Of a DNA stretch of 64,000 bases, positions 24,688-32,884 are shown one piece after another. The notes beneath the pieces are model-generated. The model had not been told where the DNA came from and made no database searches. It worked only from the letters and a program-made list of their open reading frames with translations. The translations under genes and the position numbers were made by a program. Numbering within the stretch: position 1 is the stretch's first letter; each line of letters starts with the position of its first letter. The stretch comes from Oscillospiraceae bacterium (GTDB lineage Bacteria; Bacillota; Clostridia; Oscillospirales; Acutalibacteraceae). Location: positions 24,748 through 88,747 of the forward strand of contig SVOQ01000009.1 in assembly GCA_015066345.1 (NCBI GenBank), written 5' to 3'.

Positions 24688-25512
24688 TTACTCAGCAAGA
24701 GTAAGGTTGTATTTCTTTGCGAGTGCATCAAGTGTACCGTCAGCTTTGAGTTCGTTGATAATCTTCTGAACTTCATCAGCTGTATCAGCACCTTTTCTGA
24801 AACCGATACCATAGAATTCCTCAGAAAGAGAACCTGTATATGTGAGAGCTTCGTAATCTGTGCCTTCACCAGTCATAGCCTTAGCCATTGTGATGTCGAT
24901 AACACAAGCATCAACTGCACCTGACTGAACTTCAAGAAGAGCATCAGCCTGAGCTTTTACGGGAACTGCATTAAGTTTTAATGCAACAACTTCTTTTTCA
25001 CCTGCAGAACCGCTTTCAACAGCAATGTCTGCATCCTTTAAATCTTCAGCAGTTTTATATTTTTCTGCATTTTCTGCTTTTGTTACGATTACCTGTGCGT
25101 TAACAACATAGGGGTCGCTGATTGACATAGCACCTTTAAGTTCGTCTGTGATTGTCATACCGTTCCATACACAGTCGATTGTCTTAGAGTCAAGTTCGTT
25201 AACTTTCATACCCCAGTCAGCAATAATAAAGAATTCTGCTTCAACACCAAGTTTCTCACAAACTGCTTCAGCAAATTCTGTATCGAAACCAACAAGTTTG
25301 TCGCCCTCATAGTAGTTCATAGGTGCATACTCTGTGATACCGATAACCATTTTGCCTTTTTCTTTGATGTAAGCAAGGTCGGAAGTTTCTGTAGCAGGAG
25401 CTTTTGTTGTTTCATCGTTTTTTGCAGGTTCATTGCCGCAAGCTGCGAATGCGCAAACAACACCGCAAACGAGAACAATGCTCATTACGATAGCTAAAAT
25501 TTTCTTTTTCAT
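24688..25512 (-). CDS. Amino acid ABC transporter substrate-binding lipoprotein
   Basis: 274 residues from ATG 25512 (MKKKILAIVMSIVLVCGVV), with GGAGG 9 nt upstream; the ORF track begins 5 codons earlier. The lipobox AFAAC makes it a lipoprotein tethered outside the membrane. A Thr/Glu/Lys-rich spacer precedes an SBP_bac_3 fold (KMVIGITEYAPMNYYEG, LVGFDTEFAEAVCEKLG, CVWNGMTITDE). The DAD/ADALLEVQSGAVDACVID block is the usual ligand-pocket region. Specificity is probably a polar or cystine-type amino acid; I cannot say which. Confidence 0.93.
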   Translation of the reverse strand: MKKKILAIVMSIVLVCGVVCAFAACGNEPAKNDETTKAPATETSDLAYIKEKGKMVIGITEYAPMNYYEGDKLVGFDTEFAEAVCEKLGVEAEFFIIADWGMKVNELDSKTIDCVWNGMTITDELKGAMSISDPYVVNAQVIVTKAENAEKYKTAEDLKDADIAVESGSAGEKEVVALKLNAVPVKAQADALLEVQSGAVDACVIDITMAKAMTGEGTDYEALTYTGSLSEEFYGIGFRKGADTADEVQKIINELKADGTLDALAKKYNLTLAE

Positions 25513-25561
25513 AATTGTTTCCTCCATAGCGGAAATACACCGCTTTTTATTTTGTGGTGGT

Positions 25562-25590
25562 ATTTTAGCACTTTAACGCGCTAAAGTAAA
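25562..25590 (-). promoter_or_regulatory. Promoter of the amino acid importer with a dyad in the spacer
   Basis: Minus strand: TTTACT, 17 bp, TAAAAT. The spacer holds a palindrome-like CTTTAGCGCGTTAAAG, well placed for a repressor to occlude RNA polymerase. The identity of any regulator is unknown. Confidence 0.5.
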
Positions 25591-25713
25591 GAGTTTTTTT
25601 GAAAAATGTTGATGTTTGTATATTGTGCCATATACACATTCAACAATAGCACCGTTGTTTGTATAATTACACCAATCAGCATCACATTAAAATTGATATA
25701 CTTTATCTAAACG

Positions 25714-25920
25714 GTACGCATAGATGCGTACCTTACTGTTGTTCTATCTAACTGAAGAATAATGGTAAGAGAACTACCCACCACCCCGCCTACGGCGGTG
25801 TCCCCCTCCCTATCCGCCAAGGCGGACAGGGATGATAAGCTTTCGTGTTACAACTACTCAATCTATAATCGGCACGAAGTGCCCCTTAACTCCTCATTCC
25901 TCACTCCTCATTCCTAATTA
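25714..25920. repeat. Intergenic repeat cluster between importer and phosphodiesterase genes
   Basis: The 330-bp gap has no gene. It contains a hairpin GGTACGCAT/ATGCGTACC (25714-25733). Next is a palindromic repeat with CCACCCCGCC-TAC-GGCGG, TCCCCCTCCCT and TCCGCC/GGCGGA hairpins (about 25775-25832), related to the block inside the thrS T-box. Then come GGCAC-GAA-GTGCCCCTT and a run of CTCATTCCT-type short repeats (25871-25920). Confidence 0.65.
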
Positions 25921-25951
25921 AAAAACGCCTGAGCCATAGTTGCTCAGACGT
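25921..25951 (-). terminator. Terminator of ddh-phosphodiesterase operon
   Basis: Stem AAACG.CTGAGC/GCTCAG.CGTTT with a T-run on the minus strand. The stop codon of the phosphodiesterase gene lies inside the stem. Confidence 0.85.
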
Positions 25952-26753
25952 TTTTAAGTATTCCGTAAAAGTGGATAACATTCATGTCCTCTTCCATATC
26001 AAGTCCGTGTCCGCCGCAGTCACCGTCAATTTCGTGACAACCGTGGTCGGGCATAAAGCCATAAAAGACATTGTGGCTTTTCCATTTTTCTTTTATTGTA
26101 TCAACCATTTCACAATAAAAGTCAAGATTCATTTGGAGAGCCGCCATTGCCTCCGGGGCTTCTGGTCCTGTTTTATGCATTGTGCCGTCGTAATTACCAT
26201 TATAAATAACTATTAAATCGTAGTTGTCCTCGTCAATGATTGCCATTGCCTTTTCATTTACCTCTTCGGGAGTTTCATAAATGAAGTAATCCATATCTCT
26301 CTCAAGGAAAATTTTTGAAATACTGTCACCCGAGGTTGAAATAATAGCGCATCTTTTACCTGCATTAATAAAACTATCAAAAATTGTTTCCGTAGTAAGC
26401 ACGGGCTTTTCATAACGCTTAATGCCATGAACATCGGGCATAACACCGGTATACATTGAAGCAAAGCAAACAGGAGTTACGCTTGGCATTACCGAAAGCA
26501 TAGGAACACTAATATCCGAGTGAAGAATTGCATCGGTAAATTTATCGGTGTATTTCTGATAAAGCCACAAAGCAACTGCGTCGGGGTTGTAGAAAATTAC
26601 CCTGTCACATTTTGCACCGTTTAACTTTTGGTTTGCGAGGGCATCAACAATCGGATTAACCTTTTCACAACCCGGGTTTTCTTCAATACCAAAAAGCTTT
26701 AAGGCTGTGTTTTTTACGGATGATATACAAATTGAATTATAAAGCTCGGACAT
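25944..26753 (-). CDS. Type I phosphodiesterase/nucleotide pyrophosphatase-like protein (alkaline phosphatase superfamily)
   Basis: 269 residues from ATG 26753 behind AAGGGTG; the ORF track uses a GTG 3 codons earlier. The nucleophile region is SVTPVCFASMYTGVMPDVHGI, the pattern of this superfamily in which the Thr or Ser after the Pro attacks phosphate. DLIVIYNGNYDGTMHKTGP and MPDHGCHE.DGDCGGHG supply the metal-binding Asp and His residues. It lacks a signal peptide. It lies 11 bp downstream of ddh in one operon. The substrate is unknown; a link to cell wall or nucleotide metabolism would be a guess. Confidence 0.8.
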   Translation of the reverse strand: MSELYNSICISSVKNTALKLFGIEENPGCEKVNPIVDALANQKLNGAKCDRVIFYNPDAVALWLYQKYTDKFTDAILHSDISVPMLSVMPSVTPVCFASMYTGVMPDVHGIKRYEKPVLTTETIFDSFINAGKRCAIISTSGDSISKIFLERDMDYFIYETPEEVNEKAMAIIDEDNYDLIVIYNGNYDGTMHKTGPEAPEAMAALQMNLDFYCEMVDTIKEKWKSHNVFYGFMPDHGCHEIDGDCGGHGLDMEEDMNVIHFYGILKNV

Positions 26754-26764
26754 ACAATTCACCC

Positions 26765-27745
26765 TTATAACATCATTTTTCTAAGTTCTTCACCGCTTTT
26801 ATCCGAAAGGTACGCAGGGGGAATATCAAAAACAGTTTTACAACCACTGAAGCCCTCTTTATTAAGACGGTATGCGGCTCTGGCATAAGCGACAATTACA
26901 CAGGATGTAAACTCAGGGTTGGAGTCGAGTTTAAGACTGTATTCTATAACATTATTATGCTCAAGATTCTGTCCCGTTTTACCTGTTCTTATAACGAAAC
27001 CGCCGTGGGGAATACCCTTATGGTCACGGTCAAGTTCTTCCTGAGAAATGAAATGAACAGTTGTATCATATTCGTCGAAATAGTTTTTCATTGTAACTAT
27101 ATCGTTTTCGATTCTCTTAAGGTCTGCACCCTCCTCAGCTACAACGAAGCATTCTCTTGTATGCTTCTGTCTTGTAGTAAGTTCGGGTTGAGAACCGCTT
27201 CTTACGGCTTCAAGAGCCTCTTCAACGGGGATGGTATACTGTCTTGCATCAAGTACGCCCTCAACACGTCTTATAGCGTCCGAGTGACCCTGGCTTACAC
27301 CCTTGCCCCAGAAAGTATAGTCCGCACCGTCTTTAAGGATACAACTGCCGTAAAGTCTGTTAAGCGAGAACATACCCGGGTCCCAACCAACGGAAATAAC
27401 ACCGATTTTACCGCTTTCCTTTGCAGCCGAATCGACATTTGCAAAATGCTCGGGAATTTTTTTGTGGGTATCAAAGCTATCAACAACGTTAAAATATTTT
27501 GCCATAGCGGGGGTCTGCTCGGGTAAGTCCGTAGCACTGCCGCCACACATAATCAATACATCAACATCATCTTTATGGTTTAAAATATCATCAACTCTGT
27601 ATACGGGAGCACCTGAAATTGTTTTGACGGTTTCGGGGTCACGTCTTGTAAAAACGCAGGTTACCTCCATATCATCATTCTGTTTTACGGCACATTCAAC
27701 ACCTCGTGCTATATTGCCGTAGCCGTAAAGACCAATTTTAATCAT
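26765..27745 (-). CDS. ddh: Meso-diaminopimelate D-dehydrogenase
   Basis: 326 residues, the standard length for Ddh. The NADPH-binding Rossmann motif is GLYGYGNIARGVE. The substrate region contains VGWDPGMFSLNR and WGKGVSQGHSDAIRRVEGV, both hallmarks of the family. It converts L-tetrahydrodipicolinate plus ammonia to meso-DAP in one step, bypassing the dap acylated routes for lysine and peptidoglycan. Promoter TTGACT-17-TAAAAT lies just upstream. It is cotranscribed with the phosphodiesterase-like gene. Confidence 0.95.
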   Translation of the reverse strand: MIKIGLYGYGNIARGVECAVKQNDDMEVTCVFTRRDPETVKTISGAPVYRVDDILNHKDDVDVLIMCGGSATDLPEQTPAMAKYFNVVDSFDTHKKIPEHFANVDSAAKESGKIGVISVGWDPGMFSLNRLYGSCILKDGADYTFWGKGVSQGHSDAIRRVEGVLDARQYTIPVEEALEAVRSGSQPELTTRQKHTRECFVVAEEGADLKRIENDIVTMKNYFDEYDTTVHFISQEELDRDHKGIPHGGFVIRTGKTGQNLEHNNVIEYSLKLDSNPEFTSCVIVAYARAAYRLNKEGFSGCKTVFDIPPAYLSDKSGEELRKMML

Positions 27746-27786
27746 TTATATCACTCCATTCAGGGAAATACAAAAATACGGTAATT

Positions 27787-27815
27787 ATTTTATTACTATG
27801 ATTTTTTGCAGTCAA
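27787..27815 (-). promoter_or_regulatory. ddh promoter
   Basis: Minus strand: TTGACT, 17 bp, TAAAAT, 40 bp before the ATG. The remainder of the gap up to 27919 holds only a short TGCAGA/TCTGCA hairpin. Confidence 0.65.
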
Positions 27816-27919
27816 GATTTTTTTATTAAATTTCAGGATTTTTTAATGCGTTATTACGCAAAGCATGCAGATTCATCTGCAATTTATGAGTTCAAAACTC
27901 AAATCATACCAAAGGCAAA

Positions 27920-29080
27920 TCATTTTATAAGCAACACTACCGTCTCCACATGATTTGTATAGGGAAACATATCCACCGGCTGAATCTTCTTCACCTTATA
28001 ACCGTTTTTAGTAAGGAAATACAAGTCCCTTTGCTGAGTTTCGGGGTTACAGGAGATGTAAACTATTTTTTCGGGAGCAAGTGAGAGGGCACAGGATAAA
28101 AACTTTTTGTCGCTACCTGCTCTCGGTGGGTCCATAAAAAGAACGTCGCATTTTTCTCCCTGTTCTTTCATTGAAACCATAAAATCTCCTGCATCGGCAC
28201 AGTAGAAACTTATATTTTCAATGTCATTTATTTTCGCATTCACCTTTGCATCTCTTACCGCATCGGGGTTGACCTCAACACCGATTACTTCCCCTGCACT
28301 TTTTGATGCAACGATACCGATTGTACCTATTCCGCAATAGGCATCAATAACTCTTTCTTTACCCGTAAGCCCTGCGAATTCCACCGCTTTTCCGTAAAGC
28401 ACCTCGGTCTGCACGGGGTTTATCTGATAAAATGATTTAGGTGAAATTCTGAAACGGCAACCGCAGAGTATATCTTCGATATACCCTTTACCGTAAAGAA
28501 CAGTTTCTTTATCACCGAGCACCATACTTGTGAATTTATTGTTTATATTCTGCACTATGGTTGTAATATCGGGATGAAGATTTAAAAGCTCTTTTACGAA
28601 GGCATTTTTAGAGGGAAAAACGGACGTACCCGTAACAAGCACAACCATAATTTCGTTAGTTGTAAAACCGCGTTTTACAAGCACGTGACGAAGAAAGCCC
28701 CTCCCATTTTTCTCATCGTAAACGGTTAACTTAAAGCTTTTAACAAGCTTTCGGATTGTCAGGATTATTTCATCCGCCTTTTTGTCCTCAATAAGGCAGT
28801 AATCCGTCTTAACAATATTATGGGTACTGGATTGATATACACCCGATATTATTTCACCGCCACGGGTTCTGCCGAAAGCTGCCTGAACCTTGTTACGGTA
28901 GTGAAAGGGTGTTTCCATACCGATTATGGAATTCACCCTATGAAAACCCGAAAGAATTTTGACCACTTTAGCCTGTTTATAACGCAACTGCTCCTCGTAG
29001 GTCATATTCATAAGCTGACAACCGCCACATTTACGTGAAACGGGACAGATACGGGTATTGTTTTTGTCTTTTTGTGTCAT
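27920..29080 (-). CDS. 23S rRNA (uracil-5-)-methyltransferase, RlmD/RumA family
   Basis: 386 residues. The [4Fe-4S] ligands are ICPVSRKCGGCQ at the N-terminus plus a fourth Cys in TDYC. The SAM site is VIDAYCGIGTIGI, and the catalytic Cys motif is YISCNPETQQRDL. It methylates a specific uridine in 23S rRNA. The N-terminal TRAM domain found in most family members (around 450 residues) is missing. The exact uridine cannot be assigned. The gtrA-like gene ends 1 bp upstream, so the two are probably cotranscribed. Confidence 0.9.
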   Translation of the reverse strand: MTQKDKNNTRICPVSRKCGGCQLMNMTYEEQLRYKQAKVVKILSGFHRVNSIIGMETPFHYRNKVQAAFGRTRGGEIISGVYQSSTHNIVKTDYCLIEDKKADEIILTIRKLVKSFKLTVYDEKNGRGFLRHVLVKRGFTTNEIMVVLVTGTSVFPSKNAFVKELLNLHPDITTIVQNINNKFTSMVLGDKETVLYGKGYIEDILCGCRFRISPKSFYQINPVQTEVLYGKAVEFAGLTGKERVIDAYCGIGTIGIVASKSAGEVIGVEVNPDAVRDAKVNAKINDIENISFYCADAGDFMVSMKEQGEKCDVLFMDPPRAGSDKKFLSCALSLAPEKIVYISCNPETQQRDLYFLTKNGYKVKKIQPVDMFPYTNHVETVVLLIK

Positions 29081-29081
29081 T

Positions 29082-29567
29082 TTAGTTTCCTTTTTTCGCA
29101 GAAGTATTTGTGTTCATACTGTTTCTGTAAACAACGAAACGGCAATATAAGAATTCCGAAACCATATTACAAAGCATAGTTACACCAAGCACAATATATT
29201 CACCGAATTCCCACGGAATTTTGGGTGTTACAATCTCGCCCAAAATTGTTGAAACGGGAGTAAACACACAGTAAAAGCCGAAAACCTTAAGCATTGCTAT
29301 GGGTATATTAGTCGCAGATTTAAATGTAAATTTACGGTTTACGGTGAAATTCCAAAGAATTGATAAAATCAACGCAACAAGATAATATGCACCGTACTCA
29401 CTTTCAAAAAACCATTTTGTGAAAGCATTATTACCCTGAATATCGGGCATAAGTTCATTTAGGAGTGTAAAGCTCACTACCTGAATTATACCTGCCGATG
29501 CTGAAAACAAAGCGAATTTTACCGCCTGTAAAATATTGTCTTTCTTGCTCAAAGTATTATTTGCCAC
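29082..29567 (-). CDS. GtrA-like integral membrane protein
   Basis: 161 residues from a GTG at 29567 (VANNTLSKKDN) with GGGGTG upstream. The ORF track extends 16 codons further without a good ribosome-binding site. Four membrane helices are visible, with NFTVNRKFTFKSA between helices 2 and 3, the GtrA/DPMS-family signature. Family members are thought to move lipid-linked sugars across the membrane for cell-surface glycans. It overlaps nothing and abuts the methyltransferase gene. Confidence 0.8.
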   Translation of the reverse strand: MANNTLSKKDNILQAVKFALFSASAGIIQVVSFTLLNELMPDIQGNNAFTKWFFESEYGAYYLVALILSILWNFTVNRKFTFKSATNIPIAMLKVFGFYCVFTPVSTILGEIVTPKIPWEFGEYIVLGVTMLCNMVSEFLYCRFVVYRNSMNTNTSAKKGN

Positions 29568-29620
29568 AAGAACACCCCATAATCTAAAATTTATCAATTG
29601 AATTATAGCACACACATATA

Positions 29621-29658
29621 AAAAAATAAAGCGTTGCAGATAAAAATACCTGCAACGC
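29621..29658 (-). terminator. Terminator of the sigma factor/beta-propeller operon
   Basis: Stem GCGTTGCAG/CTGCAACGC followed by TTTATTTTTTT on the minus strand. Confidence 0.9.
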
Positions 29659-29666
29659 CTATGGGA

Positions 29667-32063
29667 TTAATCTATATTCAATGTATTTAGTTGTTTCTGA
29701 GTAGTTTTGTCAAATGACATTATAACATTCCCCGAATGAGAGTAACCGAAAATCACATCACCGATATATGTTGTGCGTTCAAAGCCCCAATCCGTTTTAT
29801 TGCTATCGGACACGTTAGTATAATTCTGGGATTTTTCAAGAGTTTTTTCTTCTTCATTCACTTTAACAGCAAGTATTCCGGCTACATTTTTAAACGAGTA
29901 ATCATCTGTATGATACCACACTTCGGCTCTTTTAAGATATGGAATATACATAGTGTTTGTAGTATCATCCCAACAAAGAGCCTTATGAGTATTGTATGCC
30001 TGAGAGGTTACGTAAGTGTATGAACCATCCTTGTTGTTAGCCGGTATAGTAACCTTATGACTTTCTATGGGGTTTGCAGGGTCGGAAACGTCGAAGAGTG
30101 ATACCTTCAAACCGTTATTCTGTCCGTTTTCGTCGCCGTCAACACCCACACCCAGCACAAGATTTTCACCTACGGGGTGAAGATATGTTGAAAAACCGGG
30201 AATTTTAAGTTCACCCTTTATCTCGGGTTTTTCGGGATTTGATAAGTCGATTACGAAAAGCGGGTCAGTCTGCTCAAAGGTTACCACGTAACCCGTGTCA
30301 CCCGTGAAGCGTACAGATTTTATGGTTTCACCGGGTGCTATATCCTCAATTTTACCTACTACGTTTAAACCCGAGTCAAGAACATACACCTTGTTTGAAA
30401 TATTTTCACCCCAACTACCCGTTGAGGTAGCAATACGAAGATAGCCCTTGTGTTCATCAATGCTGAATTGGTTAAGGGTAAAACCGTCAACCTCACCGCA
30501 ACCCAGATAACTGATATTATAATTTCTGATATCAAATTTATAAATTTTCGTGGTGTAGGTTGTTACTCCGAAAACCTCACCAACGATGCCTTCGTTTTTA
30601 TACCTTGTACTTACTGCGTAAAGATTTTCGGTTGTGCAATAAACATCACTGCCCGCACCTAAAACTGCTTGATTTTTAACACTTGTTTCGTCGTTGATAT
30701 CAAGTGTAGTTGCGAAAAGGTAACTTGTGTCGGTTATTTCCTCCATTACGCAAACATCACCCGCAGAAATTCTTGCCATTTCATTGTCACCGCAAGCGAA
30801 AGTAGGAATACAATCACTTACTACATCTTCCTTGTCACCCGTAATATCAACGTAATAACTTGAAAGAACAACAAACTGATTACCTATAAGGCGGGACGAA
30901 ATATAGTCGCCGTCCTGATAGAAACGCCATTTTTCAACGGGAGCTGTTTTGTTTGAAATATCAAAGCAAGCCGCCATTGTCAACTCGGTATCGTATGCAC
31001 CGTAATAATATGAATCATAGTATCTGTAATGATTTTCAGCTTCCTCGCCGAATTCGTTACAGTTGGCAATTATTATAAGGTCATTACCCTTTACATACAT
31101 TTCGGTAATTTCCATATAATAAATATCCTCATTCTCAGGCTTTGCCACATTAATTGAAGCGATTTTTTTCATTTTTCCGTTGGCATCGGGCTCAATAACC
31201 GCAATTGCACAATCGTACGGAAGAATGGGTTTACCCTTACTGTTTTTTTCTAAAACAACCTTTTCGGTAGGGTCTGTAACAACTTCTTCCTGAGGGTTGT
31301 AACCGGGGGTACTCTGAGCATCATCACTTGCGGTGGTTTCTTCTAAATCATCCGCAGTTTCCTCATTCATATTTTCCCAGAAAACTCCCCAATCCGCATT
31401 GGAGGGTTCAACCACATACAAATATTTACCGTCGTTTTTTATAATATCCGCTTCGCTTACGCCCTCAACCTGCTCGTTGGTTTTACCGAAATCTTTATTT
31501 GCAGTTGTATTCTGAACTACTCCCGAGTTTGCTCCTGCCTCAGGTGCTGCCGTATCGGTAGCCGCACCATTCATCACAAGGGCATCCTCCATAACTATTG
31601 CATCGCTACCTTTATACTCAAAATATCCACCTGAAAAAAAGTGAAAAATATCGTCAACGCCCTGTTTTGCCAGATATTTCTGATATTTATCGGAATAATC
31701 CGAAAACATATTTTCAATTTCCGCGTAATCCTCTACTGTTACCTGGGGATTTGTGGGCACTACGGGTTTTACGGGGTCTTTTTCCCAAGGTCTTATAACC
31801 ATAACGGATGTTACGGCTATTATAAAGGCTGCAGCAGTTGCAACAGAACTGATTATATATCTTTTTATTCTGCGTTTTTTACCCTTATTTGAATTAACCT
31901 TAGGTTCCTGTGGCTTATCCTGTTTAATGAAATCAAGTTTATCCGCAATATTCTGAGGATTTAAGCTTTCGGGTAAATCAATTTTTTCTGCTTTCTTAAG
32001 GTTTTCGTTTATTATTTTACATTCCTCTTGTAAAAGGTCATCGTTAAAATTATCTTTATTCAT
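29667..32063 (-). CDS. Membrane-anchored beta-propeller protein, probable anti-sigma factor fusion
   Basis: 798 residues. The N-terminal 65 residues are cytoplasmic and charged, like the sigma-binding segment of an anti-sigma factor. A single membrane helix follows (YIISSVATAAAFIIAVTSVMVI). Outside are an acidic, low-complexity linker (TAAPEAGANSG, EETADDLEETTAS) and a beta-propeller domain of the 'beta_propel' secreted type (EQVEGVSEADIIKNDGKYLYVV is its characteristic first strand). It lies 13 bp downstream of an ECF sigma gene, the usual sigma/anti-sigma order. I infer that the propeller senses an extracellular cue and controls the sigma factor. Confidence 0.8.
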   Translation of the reverse strand: MNKDNFNDDLLQEECKIINENLKKAEKIDLPESLNPQNIADKLDFIKQDKPQEPKVNSNKGKKRRIKRYIISSVATAAAFIIAVTSVMVIRPWEKDPVKPVVPTNPQVTVEDYAEIENMFSDYSDKYQKYLAKQGVDDIFHFFSGGYFEYKGSDAIVMEDALVMNGAATDTAAPEAGANSGVVQNTTANKDFGKTNEQVEGVSEADIIKNDGKYLYVVEPSNADWGVFWENMNEETADDLEETTASDDAQSTPGYNPQEEVVTDPTEKVVLEKNSKGKPILPYDCAIAVIEPDANGKMKKIASINVAKPENEDIYYMEITEMYVKGNDLIIIANCNEFGEEAENHYRYYDSYYYGAYDTELTMAACFDISNKTAPVEKWRFYQDGDYISSRLIGNQFVVLSSYYVDITGDKEDVVSDCIPTFACGDNEMARISAGDVCVMEEITDTSYLFATTLDINDETSVKNQAVLGAGSDVYCTTENLYAVSTRYKNEGIVGEVFGVTTYTTKIYKFDIRNYNISYLGCGEVDGFTLNQFSIDEHKGYLRIATSTGSWGENISNKVYVLDSGLNVVGKIEDIAPGETIKSVRFTGDTGYVVTFEQTDPLFVIDLSNPEKPEIKGELKIPGFSTYLHPVGENLVLGVGVDGDENGQNNGLKVSLFDVSDPANPIESHKVTIPANNKDGSYTYVTSQAYNTHKALCWDDTTNTMYIPYLKRAEVWYHTDDYSFKNVAGILAVKVNEEEKTLEKSQNYTNVSDSNKTDWGFERTTYIGDVIFGYSHSGNVIMSFDKTTQKQLNTLNID

Positions 32064-32076
32064 ATTGACACTCCTT

Positions 32077-32592
32077 TCAGGAAAGAATTTCTCTGAGTTT
32101 TTCTAAGGCACGTTTTTGACGTGAACGCACCGTTGCAGGGGGCATTCCGTAAATATCCCCTATTTCGTCACTTTTAAATCCGCCTATTACAGACAGTAAA
32201 ATAATCTGTCCGTCGGGCGGTGTCAGAGAACTCAGAGCCTCTTTAAGTTCCGTACTGTCGAATGAAAAATCATCACCCTCAAGCATAAACTGATATTCCT
32301 CAACGGGTAATATATCGGGGGCTTTATTTTTCTTCATAAGGTCGGTTTTACATCTGTTGGAGAGTATTTTAAAAATCCATGATTTAAAAAGAGATGCATC
32401 CTTTAAGCTATGTATATTACGCCATGCGGAAAATACCGTTTCCTGTACCGCATCCTCCGCATCATGGGAATTACCCATCATATACACAGCAAAGCGGAAC
32501 ATATCATTGGCATAAAAAGAATACAATTGAGAAAAAGCCTTGGTGTCACCTTGTTTTGAACGTTCAACGAGAAAGGCATTATCAATTTCCAT
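32077..32592 (-). CDS. ECF-type RNA polymerase sigma factor
   Basis: 171 residues. Region 2 is YANDMFRFAVYMMGNSHDAEDAVQETVFSAWRN and region 4 is LLSVIGGFKSDEIGDIYGMPPATVRSRQKRALEKL, with no region 3, as in ECF sigmas. It redirects RNA polymerase to a small regulon, most likely including its own operon. The downstream gene is the likely antagonist. A candidate ECF-type promoter lies upstream at 32685-32716. Confidence 0.93.
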   Translation of the reverse strand: MEIDNAFLVERSKQGDTKAFSQLYSFYANDMFRFAVYMMGNSHDAEDAVQETVFSAWRNIHSLKDASLFKSWIFKILSNRCKTDLMKKNKAPDILPVEEYQFMLEGDDFSFDSTELKEALSSLTPPDGQIILLSVIGGFKSDEIGDIYGMPPATVRSRQKRALEKLREILS

Positions 32593-32630
32593 TTCATCAC
32601 ATCCTATATGAATGCAAATTATAATCGGCT

Positions 32631-32716
32631 TTGCCCCTATAATTACGCATTACGAATTATGAATTACGAATTTTTACTCTCCGCTTATAAGAGTGTCCGA
32701 ATCTTCATTTTGTTGC
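32631..32716 (-). promoter_or_regulatory. Candidate autoregulated ECF promoter and a short repeat block
   Basis: Minus strand TTGCAACAAAATG, then about 16 bp, then ACTCTTATAAG, which has a GCAAC-type -35 and resembles ECF rather than sigma-A spacing. Between it and the gene (32641-32672) is a run of ATTACGCATTACGAATTATG, a repeat type seen twice more in the window. Confidence 0.35.
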
Positions 32717-32806
32717 AAAAATTTTTATTATTTTCATTTTTATGGTAACAACTTTAAGTGAAAATGTAAACAAAAAATTAAATATAGGCTAAAACATATA
32801 ATTTAT

Positions 32807-32835
32807 TTGCATTAGTAAAACAGTTATGTTATAAT
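32807..32835 (+). promoter_or_regulatory. secA promoter
   Basis: TTGCAT, 17 bp, TATAAT, with a 50-nt leader and a GAAAGGAAAG ribosome-binding site before secA. Confidence 0.7.
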
Positions 32836-32884
32836 GTAATTTGTATATGTATAATTTTCCATTACGAAAGGAAAGAAACATAAA

